Source: an uncultured Paracoccaceae bacterium (GTDB lineage: Bacteria > Pseudomonadota > Alphaproteobacteria > Rhodobacterales > Rhodobacteraceae). From it: a DNA stretch of 64,000 nucleotides. How positions within the stretch are numbered: position 1 is the stretch's first letter; each line of letters begins with the position of its first letter. Position numbers and translations under genes: made by a program. The notes beneath the pieces were generated by a model that saw only the letters and a list, made by a program, of their open reading frames with translations, was not told where the DNA came from and searched no databases. The stretch spans positions 79,622 through 143,621 of the forward strand of contig CAJJAR010000006.1 of NCBI GenBank assembly GCA_905182105.1, in the 5' to 3' direction. This document shows, in pieces, positions 1 to 9,975 of the stretch.

Positions 1-130
1 CGATTTCTGGTATTTCACCTTCAGCACGGGCCGCCTGCCATTGTGCCGCGCAGCTGCGTGACAGTTTTGCTTTTCCACGGCCATCGGCATATTTCAAAAC
101 ATTGACAGCCATTTCAGCCAACGGGATCAT
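1..130 (-). CDS. DUF455 / ferritin-like family protein, N-terminal part only
   Basis: The gene runs off the left edge; only the first 43 codons are visible, reading leftwards from ATG at 130. The visible sequence contains LAEMAVNVLKYADGRGKAKL and later AARAEGEIPEI, which resembles the start of DUF455 (COG2833) ferritin-like proteins. The family is uncharacterised; a di-iron ferritin-like fold is predicted, but its residues would lie outside the window. It begins 8 bases after the stop of bcp, so the two are almost certainly co-transcribed, which hints at a link with oxidative stress. A second in-frame ATG five codons downstream is an alternative start. Family assignment is from recognition of a short N-terminus only. 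Confidence 0.6.
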   Translation of the reverse strand, partial: MIPLAEMAVNVLKYADGRGKAKLSRSCAAQWQAARAEGEIPEI

Positions 131-138
131 TGTATCGC

Positions 139-600
139 TCACAGGGATTCCACGGCCCCTAGGACGTCTTCAACGTGTCCCGGAACTTTTACTTTCGCCC
201 AAATTTGCGCGATTTTGCCATCTGCGCCGATCAAAACCGTAGTGCGTTCAATGCCCATGTAGGTCTTGCCATACATGTTCTTCTCTTTCCAAACGCCATA
301 ATTCTCACACACAGAGCCATGTTCGTCTGACAGCAAAGGCACTGTCAGGCTGTGCTTCGTCGTGAATTTACCGTGTTTGGTTAGGCTGTCTTTGGAAATG
401 CCAAAAACTTGGGCACCCGCATCGGCAAACTCTCGCAGGCTCTCAGAAAACCTGATGGATTCCTTTGTGCAACCTGGCGTATCATCACGTGGATAAAAGA
501 AGAGAACGACAGCCGATCCCTGCAATGCTGATAGTGTAACATCGTCCCCACCATCTTGGGGGAGTGTGAAATCGGGTGCAGTAATAGAAATTTCGATCAT
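139..600 (-). CDS. bcp: peroxiredoxin, BCP (thioredoxin-dependent thiol peroxidase) type
   Basis: This 153-residue cytoplasmic peroxidase reduces hydrogen peroxide and organic hydroperoxides at a peroxidatic cysteine. The motif FFYPRDDTPGCTKES places that cysteine at residue 44 in the normal thioredoxin-fold context, and the length is typical of the family. The resolving cysteine found five residues later in E. coli-type BCP is absent (TPGCTKESIRF); the only other cysteine is residue 98. It therefore probably works as a 1-Cys or atypical 2-Cys enzyme. It is the first gene of a leftward pair with the DUF455 gene and is divergent from the AsmA-like gene, with about 70 bases between them for both promoters. 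Confidence 0.93.
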   Translation of the reverse strand: MIEISITAPDFTLPQDGGDDVTLSALQGSAVVLFFYPRDDTPGCTKESIRFSESLREFADAGAQVFGISKDSLTKHGKFTTKHSLTVPLLSDEHGSVCENYGVWKEKNMYGKTYMGIERTTVLIGADGKIAQIWAKVKVPGHVEDVLGAVESL

Positions 601-669
601 TTGATCCTCATTGCTTGGCCGTTGTGATTGTGCCTGTCATACTAGCGTGAGGCGGACAAGAATAAAGAC

Positions 670-3600
670 ATGAGCAACGATCAAATACCTCCAGCACCGA
701 AAAAGCGCAGTTTTCTACGCAAAGCTGCGCTGTGGGGTGTCGGAATTGTTGCGGTTCTTATGATTGTTCTGGCCGTTGGCTTGCTAAGTATGGTGGGGCG
801 GACAGTTGTTGCGCCTGATTGGGTTCAGTCGGTGATTTCTGAACGGATCGAAGCTGCGACACCGCAGCTTGAGGTTGAGTTTGGCCAAATTGAATTTACA
901 TTGGATGACAATTGGGGGCCGCAAGCGCTTGTGCGCGACGTAGCCGTGAAAAGCCAACAAGGTGAAGAAATTATTGCGTTTTCTGAGGCTGGGGCAAAGC
1001 TGGCCTTGCGTCCATTGATGCGCGGCGAGTTGAAACCAAAGTCGGTTTCGATTTCTGGTGTGTTCGCCACATTGCTACGCGACATTGATGGCAACATGAG
1101 TTTGCGTGGCGGATCGGCGCTTTCGGCACCGTCCAAGGAAGCTGCAAACTTACCTGCTTTGATTGAGCAGTTAGATGCGGCCTTTGAGTTACCAGAACTC
1201 AACGCGCTGATCAGTGCCGAAATTCAGGCGCTCACATTGCGTTATGAAGATGCACAAGCTGGGCGGGTATGGGTTGTGGATGGTGGGCGCGTTCGCCTTG
1301 GACGGAATCGCGGGGTTCTAGACCTTGCCGCTGATTTGGCTTTGCTCAGCGGCGGCAGTAGTGTTGCGACCCTTGAGGCCAATTATTCCAGTGAGCTGGG
1401 CGACAAACGTGCGGAATTTGGACTGAATATTTCAGAGGTCTCAGCGCAGGACATTGCGCTTCAAAGCCCAGCCCTTGCATGGTTGTCCGTGTTGCGGGCC
1501 CCAATTTCGGGTGCATTGCGCAGTGGCGTGCTTGTTGATGGGACGCTGGCACCTCTAAGTGCAACTTTGCAAATTGGGGAAGGGGTTGTGCAGCCCACCG
1601 ATGCGGCCAAACCGATTCCGTTTTTATCAGCGCGCAGTTACCTGACTTATAACCCAAAGCTACAAACAATCGATTTTGACGAACTGTCGATTGTAAGCAA
1701 ATGGCTTACTGTCAGTACTGAAGGGCAGGCGGTTCTTAGTGGTTTGGACGACGGTGTGCTGGATGAGCTGGTTGGCCAGTTCCAACTGTCAGGCATCGCA
1801 GTCAATCCCGATGATTTGTACGAAAAACCTGTTTTGTTTGACGCTGCTGACATGGATTTCCAGCTCAAGCTTGACCCGTTCCTGTTCAAAGTGGGCCGCA
1901 TGCAGGTTGCCGATCAAGGTAAGGTTTTGCGCCTAGATGGCGATCTATCGGCCGATAAAGACGGCTGGAATTTTGCAGTGAACGCACAAATGAACGGTAT
2001 TAATCCAGATCGATTATTGACCCTTTGGCCTGAAAATCTGGTCATTCCGGCGCGCAAATGGATTAACCAGAACCTTATCGCAGGCAACTTAACAGACTTG
2101 GACGTCGCTTTGCGCGGTGGGGATGATCAACGGATAAACACGTTTGTGAGCTTCAATTACGACAGGGCTGATGTTCAATTCATGAAGACAATGCCGCCTG
2201 TTATGGGGGCTAGTGGTCATGCGACGATGTTGTCGAACCGTTTTGTTGTCGCGATTGATGAAGGACAGGTGTTGGCCCCCCAGGGTGGCAAGATTGATGT
2301 CGCAGGATCGGTCTTTATTATTCCTGATGTTTCTTTGAGGGGTAAAGTGGTGGGTGAAGTCCAATTGAAAACCGACAGTACAGTCACGGCGGCCTTGTCG
2401 CTGCTGAACCAACCTAAGTTAGAGGTGATGGATAATGTAGGTTTGCCTGTGACATTGGCCGACGGGCGTGCGGTTCTAAATGGCAAGATAACAGTGCCGC
2501 TGCGCAAAGGCTTAAAACCCAATGATATAAAATACAGCGCGGCTGGTTTGTTGTCTTCTGTAAAGGCATCGGGGTTGGTGCCTGATAAGGTGATTGCTTC
2601 AGATGCATTGCAGATTGCGGTTTCTGACAGTGGTGTTCGAATTTGGGGCGTGGGCCGCATTGGCACTGTCCCGTTCGATGCAGAATGGTCGCAAGCGATC
2701 GGCGCAGGAAACGGCGGACGCAGTCAGGTCAAAGGGACAATCGAATTGTCCGAACGTTTGATCGATGAATTCAACATTGGTCTGCCGGTGAAAACCTTTT
2801 CAGGTGCCGGTAGTGCTGAGATGACGTTGAAACTGGCCAAAGGCGAAGCGCCAGCGCTTTCGCTGACCTCTAATTTGCGAGGTGTTGGGATCAAGATTTC
2901 TGCACTTGGTTGGCGCAAATCTGCAAAGGCTGCAGGGCAGTTGACCCTGACAGGGCGCCTGAGTGCTCAGCCGATTATTGATGACATTTTATTGGATGCA
3001 CCTGGTCTTACAGCTCGTGGCACCATCACGACCTTAAAGAGTGGTGGTTTGGACAAAGCAAACTTTAGCCGCGTGACTGTTGGCAACTGGCTGCGTGCTC
3101 CCATTCTATTGACGGGGCAAGGCAAAGGTAAACCGCTTAAGATCGATGTGTTTGGTGGCAGCTTGGACTTGCGCAAAGCTGAGTTTGGCCAAGGCGGCGG
3201 GCAGGGCGGCGGTGATGGTGGCCCGTTGAATTTGAAGTTGGATAAACTTCAAATTACGGACACTTTGGCCCTAACTGATATGCGCGGCACGTTCACGACA
3301 AAGAACGGTTTGGACGGGGCGTTTACTGCAGGTCTTAACGGTGGCACGCAAATTCAGGGACAAATCTTGCCGCAAAACGGTCGATCTGCTGTAAGGATCA
3401 AATCAAACAACGCTGGCGGTGTTTTTGCATCTGCAGGGCTATTAAAACAGGCGCGGGGTGGTGATTTGTCTTTGGCCCTATTGCCTGTTGGTAAAGATGG
3501 CGCGTTTGACGGTAAGCTTTATGTTGAAAACACCCGCGTTAAAGATGCGCCAGCAATAGCGGCCCTTTTGAATGCCTTAAGCGTTGTGGGCATACTTGAA

Positions 3601-3957
3601 CAAATGGGTGGATCCGGCATCCACTTTCAGGAAGTTGAAGCTGACTTTCATTTAACACCGTCCACGATGACACTTATTAACGCCAGTGCCGTTGGTCCCT
3701 CAATGGGTATTTCGATGGACGGGGTATACGCCGTGGATACGGGCACTCTTGATATGCGTGGCGTCGTGTCACCATTGTTCTTCTTGAATGGTATTGGCAG
3801 CATTTTTAACCGCAAAGGTGAGGGGCTTATTGGCTTTAACTATGGCTTAAGTGGGCCTGCCAAATCCCCCAAAGTCAGTGTGAACCCATTGTCCGCATTC
3901 ACGCCGGGAATGTTCCGCGAGATATTCCGCGCCCCTGCGCCCAAAGTACAAAACTAA
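670..3957 (+). CDS. AsmA/YhdP-like large envelope protein
   Basis: The product has 1095 residues. A short basic N-terminus is followed by one hydrophobic segment (about residues 17-43), after which the chain is a long beta-rich region without further membrane segments; this is the plan of inner-membrane-anchored, periplasmic AsmA/TamB/YhdP-type proteins. The C-terminal third (FNYGLSGPAKSPKVSVNPLS) matches the usual end of the AsmA-like C-terminal domain in this family. A glycine-rich patch (GQGGGQGGGDGG, about residue 845) interrupts the strand-rich region. Known relatives help carry phospholipids between the two membranes; that role is inferred here. It stands alone between bcp (divergent) and queA (same strand). 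Confidence is high for the superfamily and lower for the exact subfamily. Confidence 0.8.
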   Translation: MSNDQIPPAPKKRSFLRKAALWGVGIVAVLMIVLAVGLLSMVGRTVVAPDWVQSVISERIEAATPQLEVEFGQIEFTLDDNWGPQALVRDVAVKSQQGEEIIAFSEAGAKLALRPLMRGELKPKSVSISGVFATLLRDIDGNMSLRGGSALSAPSKEAANLPALIEQLDAAFELPELNALISAEIQALTLRYEDAQAGRVWVVDGGRVRLGRNRGVLDLAADLALLSGGSSVATLEANYSSELGDKRAEFGLNISEVSAQDIALQSPALAWLSVLRAPISGALRSGVLVDGTLAPLSATLQIGEGVVQPTDAAKPIPFLSARSYLTYNPKLQTIDFDELSIVSKWLTVSTEGQAVLSGLDDGVLDELVGQFQLSGIAVNPDDLYEKPVLFDAADMDFQLKLDPFLFKVGRMQVADQGKVLRLDGDLSADKDGWNFAVNAQMNGINPDRLLTLWPENLVIPARKWINQNLIAGNLTDLDVALRGGDDQRINTFVSFNYDRADVQFMKTMPPVMGASGHATMLSNRFVVAIDEGQVLAPQGGKIDVAGSVFIIPDVSLRGKVVGEVQLKTDSTVTAALSLLNQPKLEVMDNVGLPVTLADGRAVLNGKITVPLRKGLKPNDIKYSAAGLLSSVKASGLVPDKVIASDALQIAVSDSGVRIWGVGRIGTVPFDAEWSQAIGAGNGGRSQVKGTIELSERLIDEFNIGLPVKTFSGAGSAEMTLKLAKGEAPALSLTSNLRGVGIKISALGWRKSAKAAGQLTLTGRLSAQPIIDDILLDAPGLTARGTITTLKSGGLDKANFSRVTVGNWLRAPILLTGQGKGKPLKIDVFGGSLDLRKAEFGQGGGQGGGDGGPLNLKLDKLQITDTLALTDMRGTFTTKNGLDGAFTAGLNGGTQIQGQILPQNGRSAVRIKSNNAGGVFASAGLLKQARGGDLSLALLPVGKDGAFDGKLYVENTRVKDAPAIAALLNALSVVGILEQMGGSGIHFQEVEADFHLTPSTMTLINASAVGPSMGISMDGVYAVDTGTLDMRGVVSPLFFLNGIGSIFNRKGEGLIGFNYGLSGPAKSPKVSVNPLSAFTPGMFREIFRAPAPKVQN

Positions 3958-4046
3958 TACGCCGCGCTATAGCCGCCCGATCTTTCATCCCAAGGTTACA
4001 ACGCTAATACTTGATGATTTTTTTACAGGACTGTATGGGCCAATTG

Positions 4047-5105
4047 ATGCAGCTTTCAGATTTTGATTTCGACCTTCCCGAAGAACTTATTGCGACCCGC
4101 CCAGCGGTGCCGCGCACGTCAGCACGTTTGTTGGTCGCGCAGGGTGCGCAGACAACGGATGCCCGAGTGCACGACCTTGGTAAATGGCTGCGGGCAGGGG
4201 ATCGAATGATCCTTAATGACACCAAGGTTATTCCGGCGCGATTGTCAGGCACCCGTGCACGTACTTCTGCCCAAGGACTGACAGAAGCACGTATTGACGT
4301 GACCTTGCTTGAACCACAACCAAATGGAACGTGGGCTGCGTTGCTAAAGCCACTGAAAAAAATGAAGCTTGGGGAAGAAGTACAGTTTGGCGCAGGATTG
4401 TCTGCAACACTGGAAGGTGTTGCCGATGGTCAGGGCCATTTGCGGTTCAACCTTGACGGCGATGATTTCGAGGCCGCATTGAACCAAGTAGGCGCAATGC
4501 CATTGCCACCCTATATCGCGGCGAAACGCCCTGCTGATGAACAAGACCACCACGACTATCAAACCGTTTTCGCAACGCACACAGGCGCAGTTGCGGCCCC
4601 TACAGCCTCTTTGCACTTTGATCAGGATCTACTGGACGAATTGGCCGTCCTTGGTGTGCAGTTCAGTCGTGTGACCCTGCACGTCGGTGCTGGCACATTC
4701 CTGCCCGTTAAGGTGGATGACGTTCTAACCCATAAGATGCATTCGGAATGGGGCCGCGTCTGCGCACAAACTGCTGATGAAATCAACGCAACCAAAGCGG
4801 TGGGTGGGCGCGTGATTCCTGTCGGTACAACGGCGCTGCGCCTTATTGAAACAGCAGCGCGCGATGGTGAAATCGAGGCATGGGAAGGGGACACAGATAT
4901 CTTCATTTACCCCGGCTTTACCTTCAACGTGGCTGACGCATTGATGACCAATTTCCATCTGCCGAAATCGACATTGATGATGTTGGTTTCTGCGCTTATG
5001 GGGCAGGATCGATTGCGCGAAATTTATGACCACGCAATCGCACAAAACTATCGTTTCTTTTCATACGGCGACTCTTCACTGTTGATCCCTGATCAGGCGG
5101 ATTAA
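4047..5105 (+). CDS. queA: S-adenosylmethionine:tRNA ribosyltransferase-isomerase
   Basis: QueA transfers and isomerises the ribosyl part of S-adenosylmethionine onto 7-aminomethyl-7-deazaguanine in tRNA, giving epoxyqueuosine at wobble position 34. The protein shows the family hallmarks [17 protein letters not shown] at the start, [33 protein letters not shown] and [10 protein letters not shown]. The open frame extends 12 codons further upstream, but the conserved family start [11 protein letters not shown] points to ATG at 4047; ATG at 4035, with AGGA just before it, is the alternative. tgt, which acts earlier in the same queuosine pathway, lies at 58.5 kb and is not linked in an operon. 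Confidence 0.95.
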   Translation: MQLSDFDFDLPEELIATRPAVPRTSARLLVAQGAQTTDARVHDLGKWLRAGDRMILNDTKVIPARLSGTRARTSAQGLTEARIDVTLLEPQPNGTWAALLKPLKKMKLGEEVQFGAGLSATLEGVADGQGHLRFNLDGDDFEAALNQVGAMPLPPYIAAKRPADEQDHHDYQTVFATHTGAVAAPTASLHFDQDLLDELAVLGVQFSRVTLHVGAGTFLPVKVDDVLTHKMHSEWGRVCAQTADEINATKAVGGRVIPVGTTALRLIETAARDGEIEAWEGDTDIFIYPGFTFNVADALMTNFHLPKSTLMMLVSALMGQDRLREIYDHAIAQNYRFFSYGDSSLLIPDQAD

Positions 5106-5215
5106 CGCCAACGAGACGAATACGACTTATTCGATGTCGTCTCTGGCGCGGACCGCGATCTTGCAAGCTGCAACAGGGGAGGTGTGAATTGATATTTTAG
5201 GCGTGGAGCGTCGTT

Positions 5216-6484
5216 ATGTTACAAGTTATTTCCAGCGCGTGGGCATTGTTGCTTGGTATGGGCCTATTGATGGTCGGCAACGGCATGCAAAGTACGCTAT
5301 TAGGTGTACGCGGACAGATCGAAAATTTCGGTACATTCGAAATGTCGGTAATTATTTCTGCGTATTTTATTGGTTTTCTTGGTGGTTCCCGCATGGCACC
5401 AAACCTGATCCGCAGGGTTGGGCACGTTCGGGTTTTTGCCGCATTGGCGTCCCTTATTTCGGCGGTGATGATCCTGTATCCAACGCTTGTTAATCCATGG
5501 GTTTGGGTTTTGGGGCGTATCTTGATTGGGTTCTGTTTTTCTGCGGTTTTTGTGACGGCAGAAAGCTGGCTGAACGACGCGGCAAGCAACGAAAACCGTG
5601 GCCAAGCGCTGTCGATCTATATGATCATACAGACGGCCGGGATCGTCTTGGCTCAAGGTTTGATGGTGACAGCTGATCCATCTGGATATGTTCTGTTCGT
5701 GATCCCATCGATCCTTGTGAGCATCGCAATCACACCCATTTTGCTGTCAATTAGCCCGACACCTGCCTTTGATACGACCAAAGCGATGAGTTTGCGTGAA
5801 TTGATGGGATTTTCCCCCCTGGGCTGCGTTGGCATGTTTTTGCTTGGCGGTGTTTTCTCTGCCCAGTTCGGAATGGCGTCAGTTTATGGAACAGAGGCTG
5901 GACTAACTGTTGGCGAAATTTCAATTTTTGTTGCGACGATCTTTATCGGTGGCATGCTCACTCAATACCCCCTTGGATGGCTGTCTGATCGAATGGATCG
6001 CCGCGCTTTGATCGCTTTGACTGCTGCGGTTGGGGCTGTTGGTGCCAGCATTGGCGTCATGTCAAATGGTGACTTCAATCTTATTTTGGTGGCAGCGTTT
6101 TTAATGGGAAGTACTTCTAACCCTCTGTATTCACTGCTTCTTGCATACACCAATGACTTTCTGGATCACGAGGACATGGCAGCGGGTTCTGGTGGAATGA
6201 TCTTTCTAAACGGTCTTGGTGCAGTAAGTGGCCCACTTATTACAGGGTGGATGATGTCGGTTTTCGGACCCTCTGGTTTCTACATCCTGATTGGCGTTTT
6301 GTTTACGATGCTTGCGATTTACGCGGTCTATCGTGCGACACAGCGTCCTGCTATTCCTGTTGATGAGACCGGTAGCTTTGTTGCGATGTCACAATCTGCA
6401 ATGACACCTGTTGCGATGGAAATTGCGCAAGAATACGCGATTGAAACCGATCTAGAGGAAGAAAACGAAATCTCTGCCGAATAA
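5216..6484 (+). CDS. MFS transporter
   Basis: This 422-residue protein has about twelve hydrophobic segments and a hydrophilic acidic tail from about residue 380. The loop between helices 2 and 3 has a GGSRMAPNLIRRVGH sequence and the central loop contains GWLSDRMDRR, the recognisable MFS 'GxLxDRxxRR' motif. It resembles the YcaD-like group of exporters; the substrate cannot be told. GGAG at 5206-5209 supports the start. It follows queA by 110 bases and precedes the DUF924 gene by 93 bases, all on the same strand, so a loose operon is possible. Confidence 0.85.
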   Translation: MLQVISSAWALLLGMGLLMVGNGMQSTLLGVRGQIENFGTFEMSVIISAYFIGFLGGSRMAPNLIRRVGHVRVFAALASLISAVMILYPTLVNPWVWVLGRILIGFCFSAVFVTAESWLNDAASNENRGQALSIYMIIQTAGIVLAQGLMVTADPSGYVLFVIPSILVSIAITPILLSISPTPAFDTTKAMSLRELMGFSPLGCVGMFLLGGVFSAQFGMASVYGTEAGLTVGEISIFVATIFIGGMLTQYPLGWLSDRMDRRALIALTAAVGAVGASIGVMSNGDFNLILVAAFLMGSTSNPLYSLLLAYTNDFLDHEDMAAGSGGMIFLNGLGAVSGPLITGWMMSVFGPSGFYILIGVLFTMLAIYAVYRATQRPAIPVDETGSFVAMSQSAMTPVAMEIAQEYAIETDLEEENEISAE

Positions 6485-6577
6485 TATGACGCAATTGTCG
6501 CAAATCGTGACTGTTCTTTTCTGCAAGCTAGGCTAACGTCGAGTTATTGACGCTATGGAATTGTAGGAGAATTCACC

Positions 6578-7162
6578 ATGGTTGGACCGGATGATGTATT
6601 GCGCTTTTGGTTAGATGAATGTGAACCAAAACAATGGTATGTGCAGGATGACGCACTTGATCAAGAGATCTGTGATAAGTTCATGGAGACATGGGAAGGG
6701 GCCTGCGAAGGCCGTCACGCGCTGTGGCTGACCTATCCTAACGGCGCGTTGGCCTACACAATTTTGATGGATCAATTTACACGGAATATGTTCCGCAATT
6801 CGGGCAAAGCATTTGTATCTGACCGCGCTGCACTGGCTGCAGCAAAGTCTGCGATTGATAAGGGGTGGGACCTACGTGTTGATGAACCCGCGCGTCAGTT
6901 TTTCTATATGCCGCTAATGCACTCTGAAAACTTGTGTGACCAGGAACGCTGTGTTCGCCTAATGTGCGAGCGCATGCCAGAACATGGGCCAAGCAACCTA
7001 TTGCACGCTCAGGCGCACCGTGATGTGATCCGTCAATTTGGCCGTTTCCCGTATCGCAACGATGCGTTGGGTCGTGCAACCTCGATACATGAAGTGGCCC
7101 ACCTTGAAGCGGGCGGCTACTCAGCGATATTGCGGGACCTACAGGCCGATAAGGCAGCCTAA
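6578..7162 (+). CDS. DUF924 family protein
   Basis: The product has 194 residues and carries the DUF924 signature: VLRFWLDECEPKQWY at the N-terminus, a central LILMDQFTRNMFR-like stretch (ILMDQFTRNMFRNSGKAF) and FFYMPLMHSENL. The last region ends with HRDVIRQFGRFPYRN, also diagnostic. Proteins of this family are all-helical and TPR-like, with no established activity. A clear ribosome site (TAGGAG, 7 bases before the ATG) fixes the start. No operon partner is obvious, because lpdA begins 130 bases later behind its own apparent promoter region. Confidence 0.9.
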   Translation: MVGPDDVLRFWLDECEPKQWYVQDDALDQEICDKFMETWEGACEGRHALWLTYPNGALAYTILMDQFTRNMFRNSGKAFVSDRAALAAAKSAIDKGWDLRVDEPARQFFYMPLMHSENLCDQERCVRLMCERMPEHGPSNLLHAQAHRDVIRQFGRFPYRNDALGRATSIHEVAHLEAGGYSAILRDLQADKAA

Positions 7163-7294
7163 GCCCATATATTTATGCGCTGAAGGTTATTGTTAGCATT
7201 TGCCTGATAGAACGCGGTTCACGCGAATTGCATCCTGTGCAAAACTAGTTTAGCGGTGAACTAAATTTGAAACACTGCAATGTGAGGGTGCAAA

Positions 7295-8689
7295 ATGGCT
7301 GACACTTCCTTTGATTTGATTGTTATTGGGGCAGGTCCCGGTGGCTATGTTGCTGCTATTCGTGGCGCACAATTGGGGATGAAGGTCGCCGTTGTTGAAC
7401 GCGAACACCTTGGTGGTATCTGCCTGAACTGGGGCTGTATCCCAACCAAAGCAATGTTGCGTTCATCCGAAGTGTTCCACTTGATGCACCGCGCCAAAGA
7501 ATTTGGTCTAAAAGCAGATAACATTGGCTACGATCTGGGCGCAGTTGTAAAACGTTCACGCGGCATCGCGGGTCAACTGTCCAGTGGCATCGGTCACTTG
7601 ATGAAGAAAAACAAAGTCACCGTATTCATGGGCGAGGCGACAATTCCTGCCAAAGGCCGTGTTTCCGTTAAGGGTGAAAAAGGCGCGCAAGAGCTGACAG
7701 CCAAGAACATCGTTCTGGCCACAGGTGCGCGTGCGCGTGAATTGCCGGGCCTGGAGGCAGATGGTGATTTGGTTTGGACATACAAGACCGCACTGACACC
7801 ACCACGCATGCCAAAAAAACTGTTGGTGATCGGTTCTGGTGCGATCGGAATTGAATTTGCCAGCTTCTACAACACGCTGGGTGCTGACACGACTGTGGTT
7901 GAAGTCATGGACCGCGTTTTGCCAGTTGAAGACGAAGAAATTAGCGCATTTGCGAAGAAATCTTTTGAAAAACAGGGCATGAAAATCTTGCAAAAGGCAA
8001 TGGTCAAAAAGCTTGACCGTTCCAAAGGTAAAGTAACTGCCCATATCGAAAAAGATGGTAAAATCATAACTCAAGACTTTGATACTGTCATTTCAGCGGT
8101 TGGAATTGTTGGAAATGTTGAAGGTCTTGGCCTTGGGGAATTGGGCGTAAAGCTGGATCGCACCCATGTTGTGACCGACGAATACTGCCGTACTGGCGTT
8201 GATGGCTTGTATGCGATTGGTGATATCGCGGGCGCGCCGTGGCTTGCACACAAAGCCAGCCACGAAGGCGTGATGGTTGCCGATTTGATTGCTGGCAAAC
8301 CCGCACATCCCGTAAAACCGGAAACGATTGCGGGCTGCACCTACTGCCACCCTCAGGTTGCTTCTGTTGGCTACACAGAAGCCAAGGCAAAAGAACTGGG
8401 TTACGATATAAAAGTGGGCCGCTTCCCATTCATCGGCAACGGCAAAGCGATTGCTTTGGGCGAAGCAGAGGGATTGGTTAAGACAATCTTTGATGCCGAG
8501 ACTGGCGAATTGTTGGGCGCGCACATGATTGGCGCTGAGGTGACTGAGATGATCCAAGGTTACGTTATCGGCCGTCAGCTCGAAACAACGGAAGAAGATT
8601 TGATGAACACGGTCTTCCCGCACCCAACGCTTTCTGAAATGATGCACGAAAGTGTCTTGGATGCATATGATCGCGTGATTCACATGTGA
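7295..8689 (+). CDS. lpdA: dihydrolipoyl dehydrogenase (E3)
   Basis: E3 reoxidises the dihydrolipoyl groups of the pyruvate, 2-oxoglutarate and branched-chain dehydrogenase complexes, with FAD and NAD. The 464-residue chain has the FAD-binding IGAGPGGYVAA, the redox disulfide GGICLNWGCIPTK (Cys43 and Cys48), a second Rossmann motif LVIGSGAIGIEFASF, YAIGDIAGAPWLAHKA, and the catalytic HPTLSEMMHE (His443, Glu448). Lysine-rich stretches in the middle are usual. The gene is monocistronic here, away from any E1/E2 genes, and ends before a strong hairpin. In a valine-degrading organism it may serve the branched-chain complex too, but that cannot be told from the sequence. Confidence 0.95.
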   Translation: MADTSFDLIVIGAGPGGYVAAIRGAQLGMKVAVVEREHLGGICLNWGCIPTKAMLRSSEVFHLMHRAKEFGLKADNIGYDLGAVVKRSRGIAGQLSSGIGHLMKKNKVTVFMGEATIPAKGRVSVKGEKGAQELTAKNIVLATGARARELPGLEADGDLVWTYKTALTPPRMPKKLLVIGSGAIGIEFASFYNTLGADTTVVEVMDRVLPVEDEEISAFAKKSFEKQGMKILQKAMVKKLDRSKGKVTAHIEKDGKIITQDFDTVISAVGIVGNVEGLGLGELGVKLDRTHVVTDEYCRTGVDGLYAIGDIAGAPWLAHKASHEGVMVADLIAGKPAHPVKPETIAGCTYCHPQVASVGYTEAKAKELGYDIKVGRFPFIGNGKAIALGEAEGLVKTIFDAETGELLGAHMIGAEVTEMIQGYVIGRQLETTEEDLMNTVFPHPTLSEMMHESVLDAYDRVIHM

Positions 8690-8753
8690 TTGAACAGAGC
8701 ACCTAAGTCTCAGGTGCCCTTATGCTACAATCAGACATATTATTATCTATAAA

Positions 8754-8785
8754 AACAATGCGCTGCGTACCAGCAGCGCATTGTT
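8754..8785 (+). terminator. hairpin terminator after lpdA
   Basis: A perfect 13-base-pair stem (AACAATGCGCTGC and its complement) with a 6-base loop lies 65 bases after the lpdA stop. It is followed by only a short T stretch, so termination may be partial. It overlaps the open frame upstream of the next gene, supporting the later start at 8817 for that gene. Confidence 0.7.
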
Positions 8786-8816
8786 CGGTTGCACTCAGAA
8801 CACAGGCAGATTTGAC

Positions 8817-9974
8817 ATGAGCAAAACACCTTTTGGCCTCGTCTTCCTACTTTGGGGCTCAGGATTGGGTGCGGCGGCGCAATATGCAAAGGTGAGCGTG
8901 GTTTTTGACCAATTACCCGGCGTCTATCCCGATGCTGGAGCTGGACTTGGCTTTGCCGTGTCTTTGGTTGGGTTCATCGGGATCATGTTTGGCGTGGTAG
9001 CGGGGCTACTGGTCGCACGTCTGCGTTATCGTCGTGGATTGCTTTGGGCGCTGTGGCTGGGGGCAGCGGTTTCGGCACTGCAGGCGCTATTGCCACCGTT
9101 TGAATGGTTCCTAGCACTGCGCGGGATCGAGGGCCTTTCCCATTTGGTGATGGTTGTTGCCGCCCCAACACTGATCGCACAACTCAGCGCCTCACAGCAT
9201 CGCGGCTTTACCCTGACCCTCTGGGGCACGTTCTTTGGTGTAGCGTTTGCAATCCTGACATGGGTTGGTTTGCCTTTGGTTGCGGCCTATGGCGTGTCGT
9301 CACTGTTTCTTGCCCACGCAGTCTATATGGCTGTTTTTGCAGTGATTTTGACCTTTGCGCTGGCGGACATTCCATCGCTGGAAGCGGTCACAACAATCTC
9401 TGTCAAAAGCATCGCAAAAGATCACATCGCGATCTACCGCTCCCCACGCATTTCGGCGGCAGCCCTTGGTTGGTTGTTCTACACCTTTTGCTTTGTGTCG
9501 GTATTAACAGTTTTGCCGCCGTTCCTTGATCCCTCGCAACGCGCAATGGTTATGGGGGCCATGCCTTTGGCATCTATCGCAAGTTCGATGACATTTGGCG
9601 TATGGGCGTTGCGCCGAATGTCTGCCGTTAGCCTTGTGATGTTGGGATTTTGTTTTAGCGCAGCTTGCATGATGTGGTTATGGGTCGGTCCCGCCAATGT
9701 AACTGCTTGTATCGCGCTAGCAGCGGCTCTTGGCTTGATACAAGGCGGCAGCTTTGCTGTAGTCCCGCAATTGAATAAAACAGCCGTCACACAGGCGCAG
9801 GCCAACGGTGCGATGGCGCAGATGGGTAACCTGGGCAACACGCTGGGAACGCCCGTTATGGTCTCTGCTTTGGCTGTGTTTGGCTACAACGCGTTGCCTA
9901 TGTTTGTTGGCTTGGCGCTAGTTCTAGGATTGCTGGCCCATCTTGTTGCGCAGGTTTTGCGCCACAAAAGTTGA
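8817..9974 (+). CDS. MFS transporter
   Basis: The product is a 385-residue, very hydrophobic protein with about twelve membrane segments. The open frame begins at 8781, but the first 12 codons fall in the lpdA terminator hairpin, so the start MSKTPFGLVFLLWGSG at 8817 is chosen. MFS features include the RLRYRRGLLWAL loop after helix 2 and a repeat-like second half. The substrate is unknown; the low charge and size suit the cyanate-permease/sugar-exporter type branches. It is unrelated in function to its neighbours as far as can be seen, and its last codon lies just before the SOS box of uvrA. Confidence 0.8.
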   Translation: MSKTPFGLVFLLWGSGLGAAAQYAKVSVVFDQLPGVYPDAGAGLGFAVSLVGFIGIMFGVVAGLLVARLRYRRGLLWALWLGAAVSALQALLPPFEWFLALRGIEGLSHLVMVVAAPTLIAQLSASQHRGFTLTLWGTFFGVAFAILTWVGLPLVAAYGVSSLFLAHAVYMAVFAVILTFALADIPSLEAVTTISVKSIAKDHIAIYRSPRISAAALGWLFYTFCFVSVLTVLPPFLDPSQRAMVMGAMPLASIASSMTFGVWALRRMSAVSLVMLGFCFSAACMMWLWVGPANVTACIALAAALGLIQGGSFAVVPQLNKTAVTQAQANGAMAQMGNLGNTLGTPVMVSALAVFGYNALPMFVGLALVLGLLAHLVAQVLRHKS

Positions 9975-9975
9975 T

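Noticed and set aside
4011..4046. The 12-codon upstream extension of queA
   Set aside because: It is not conserved in QueA proteins, which start at the LSDFDFDLP region, and its ribosome site is weak.
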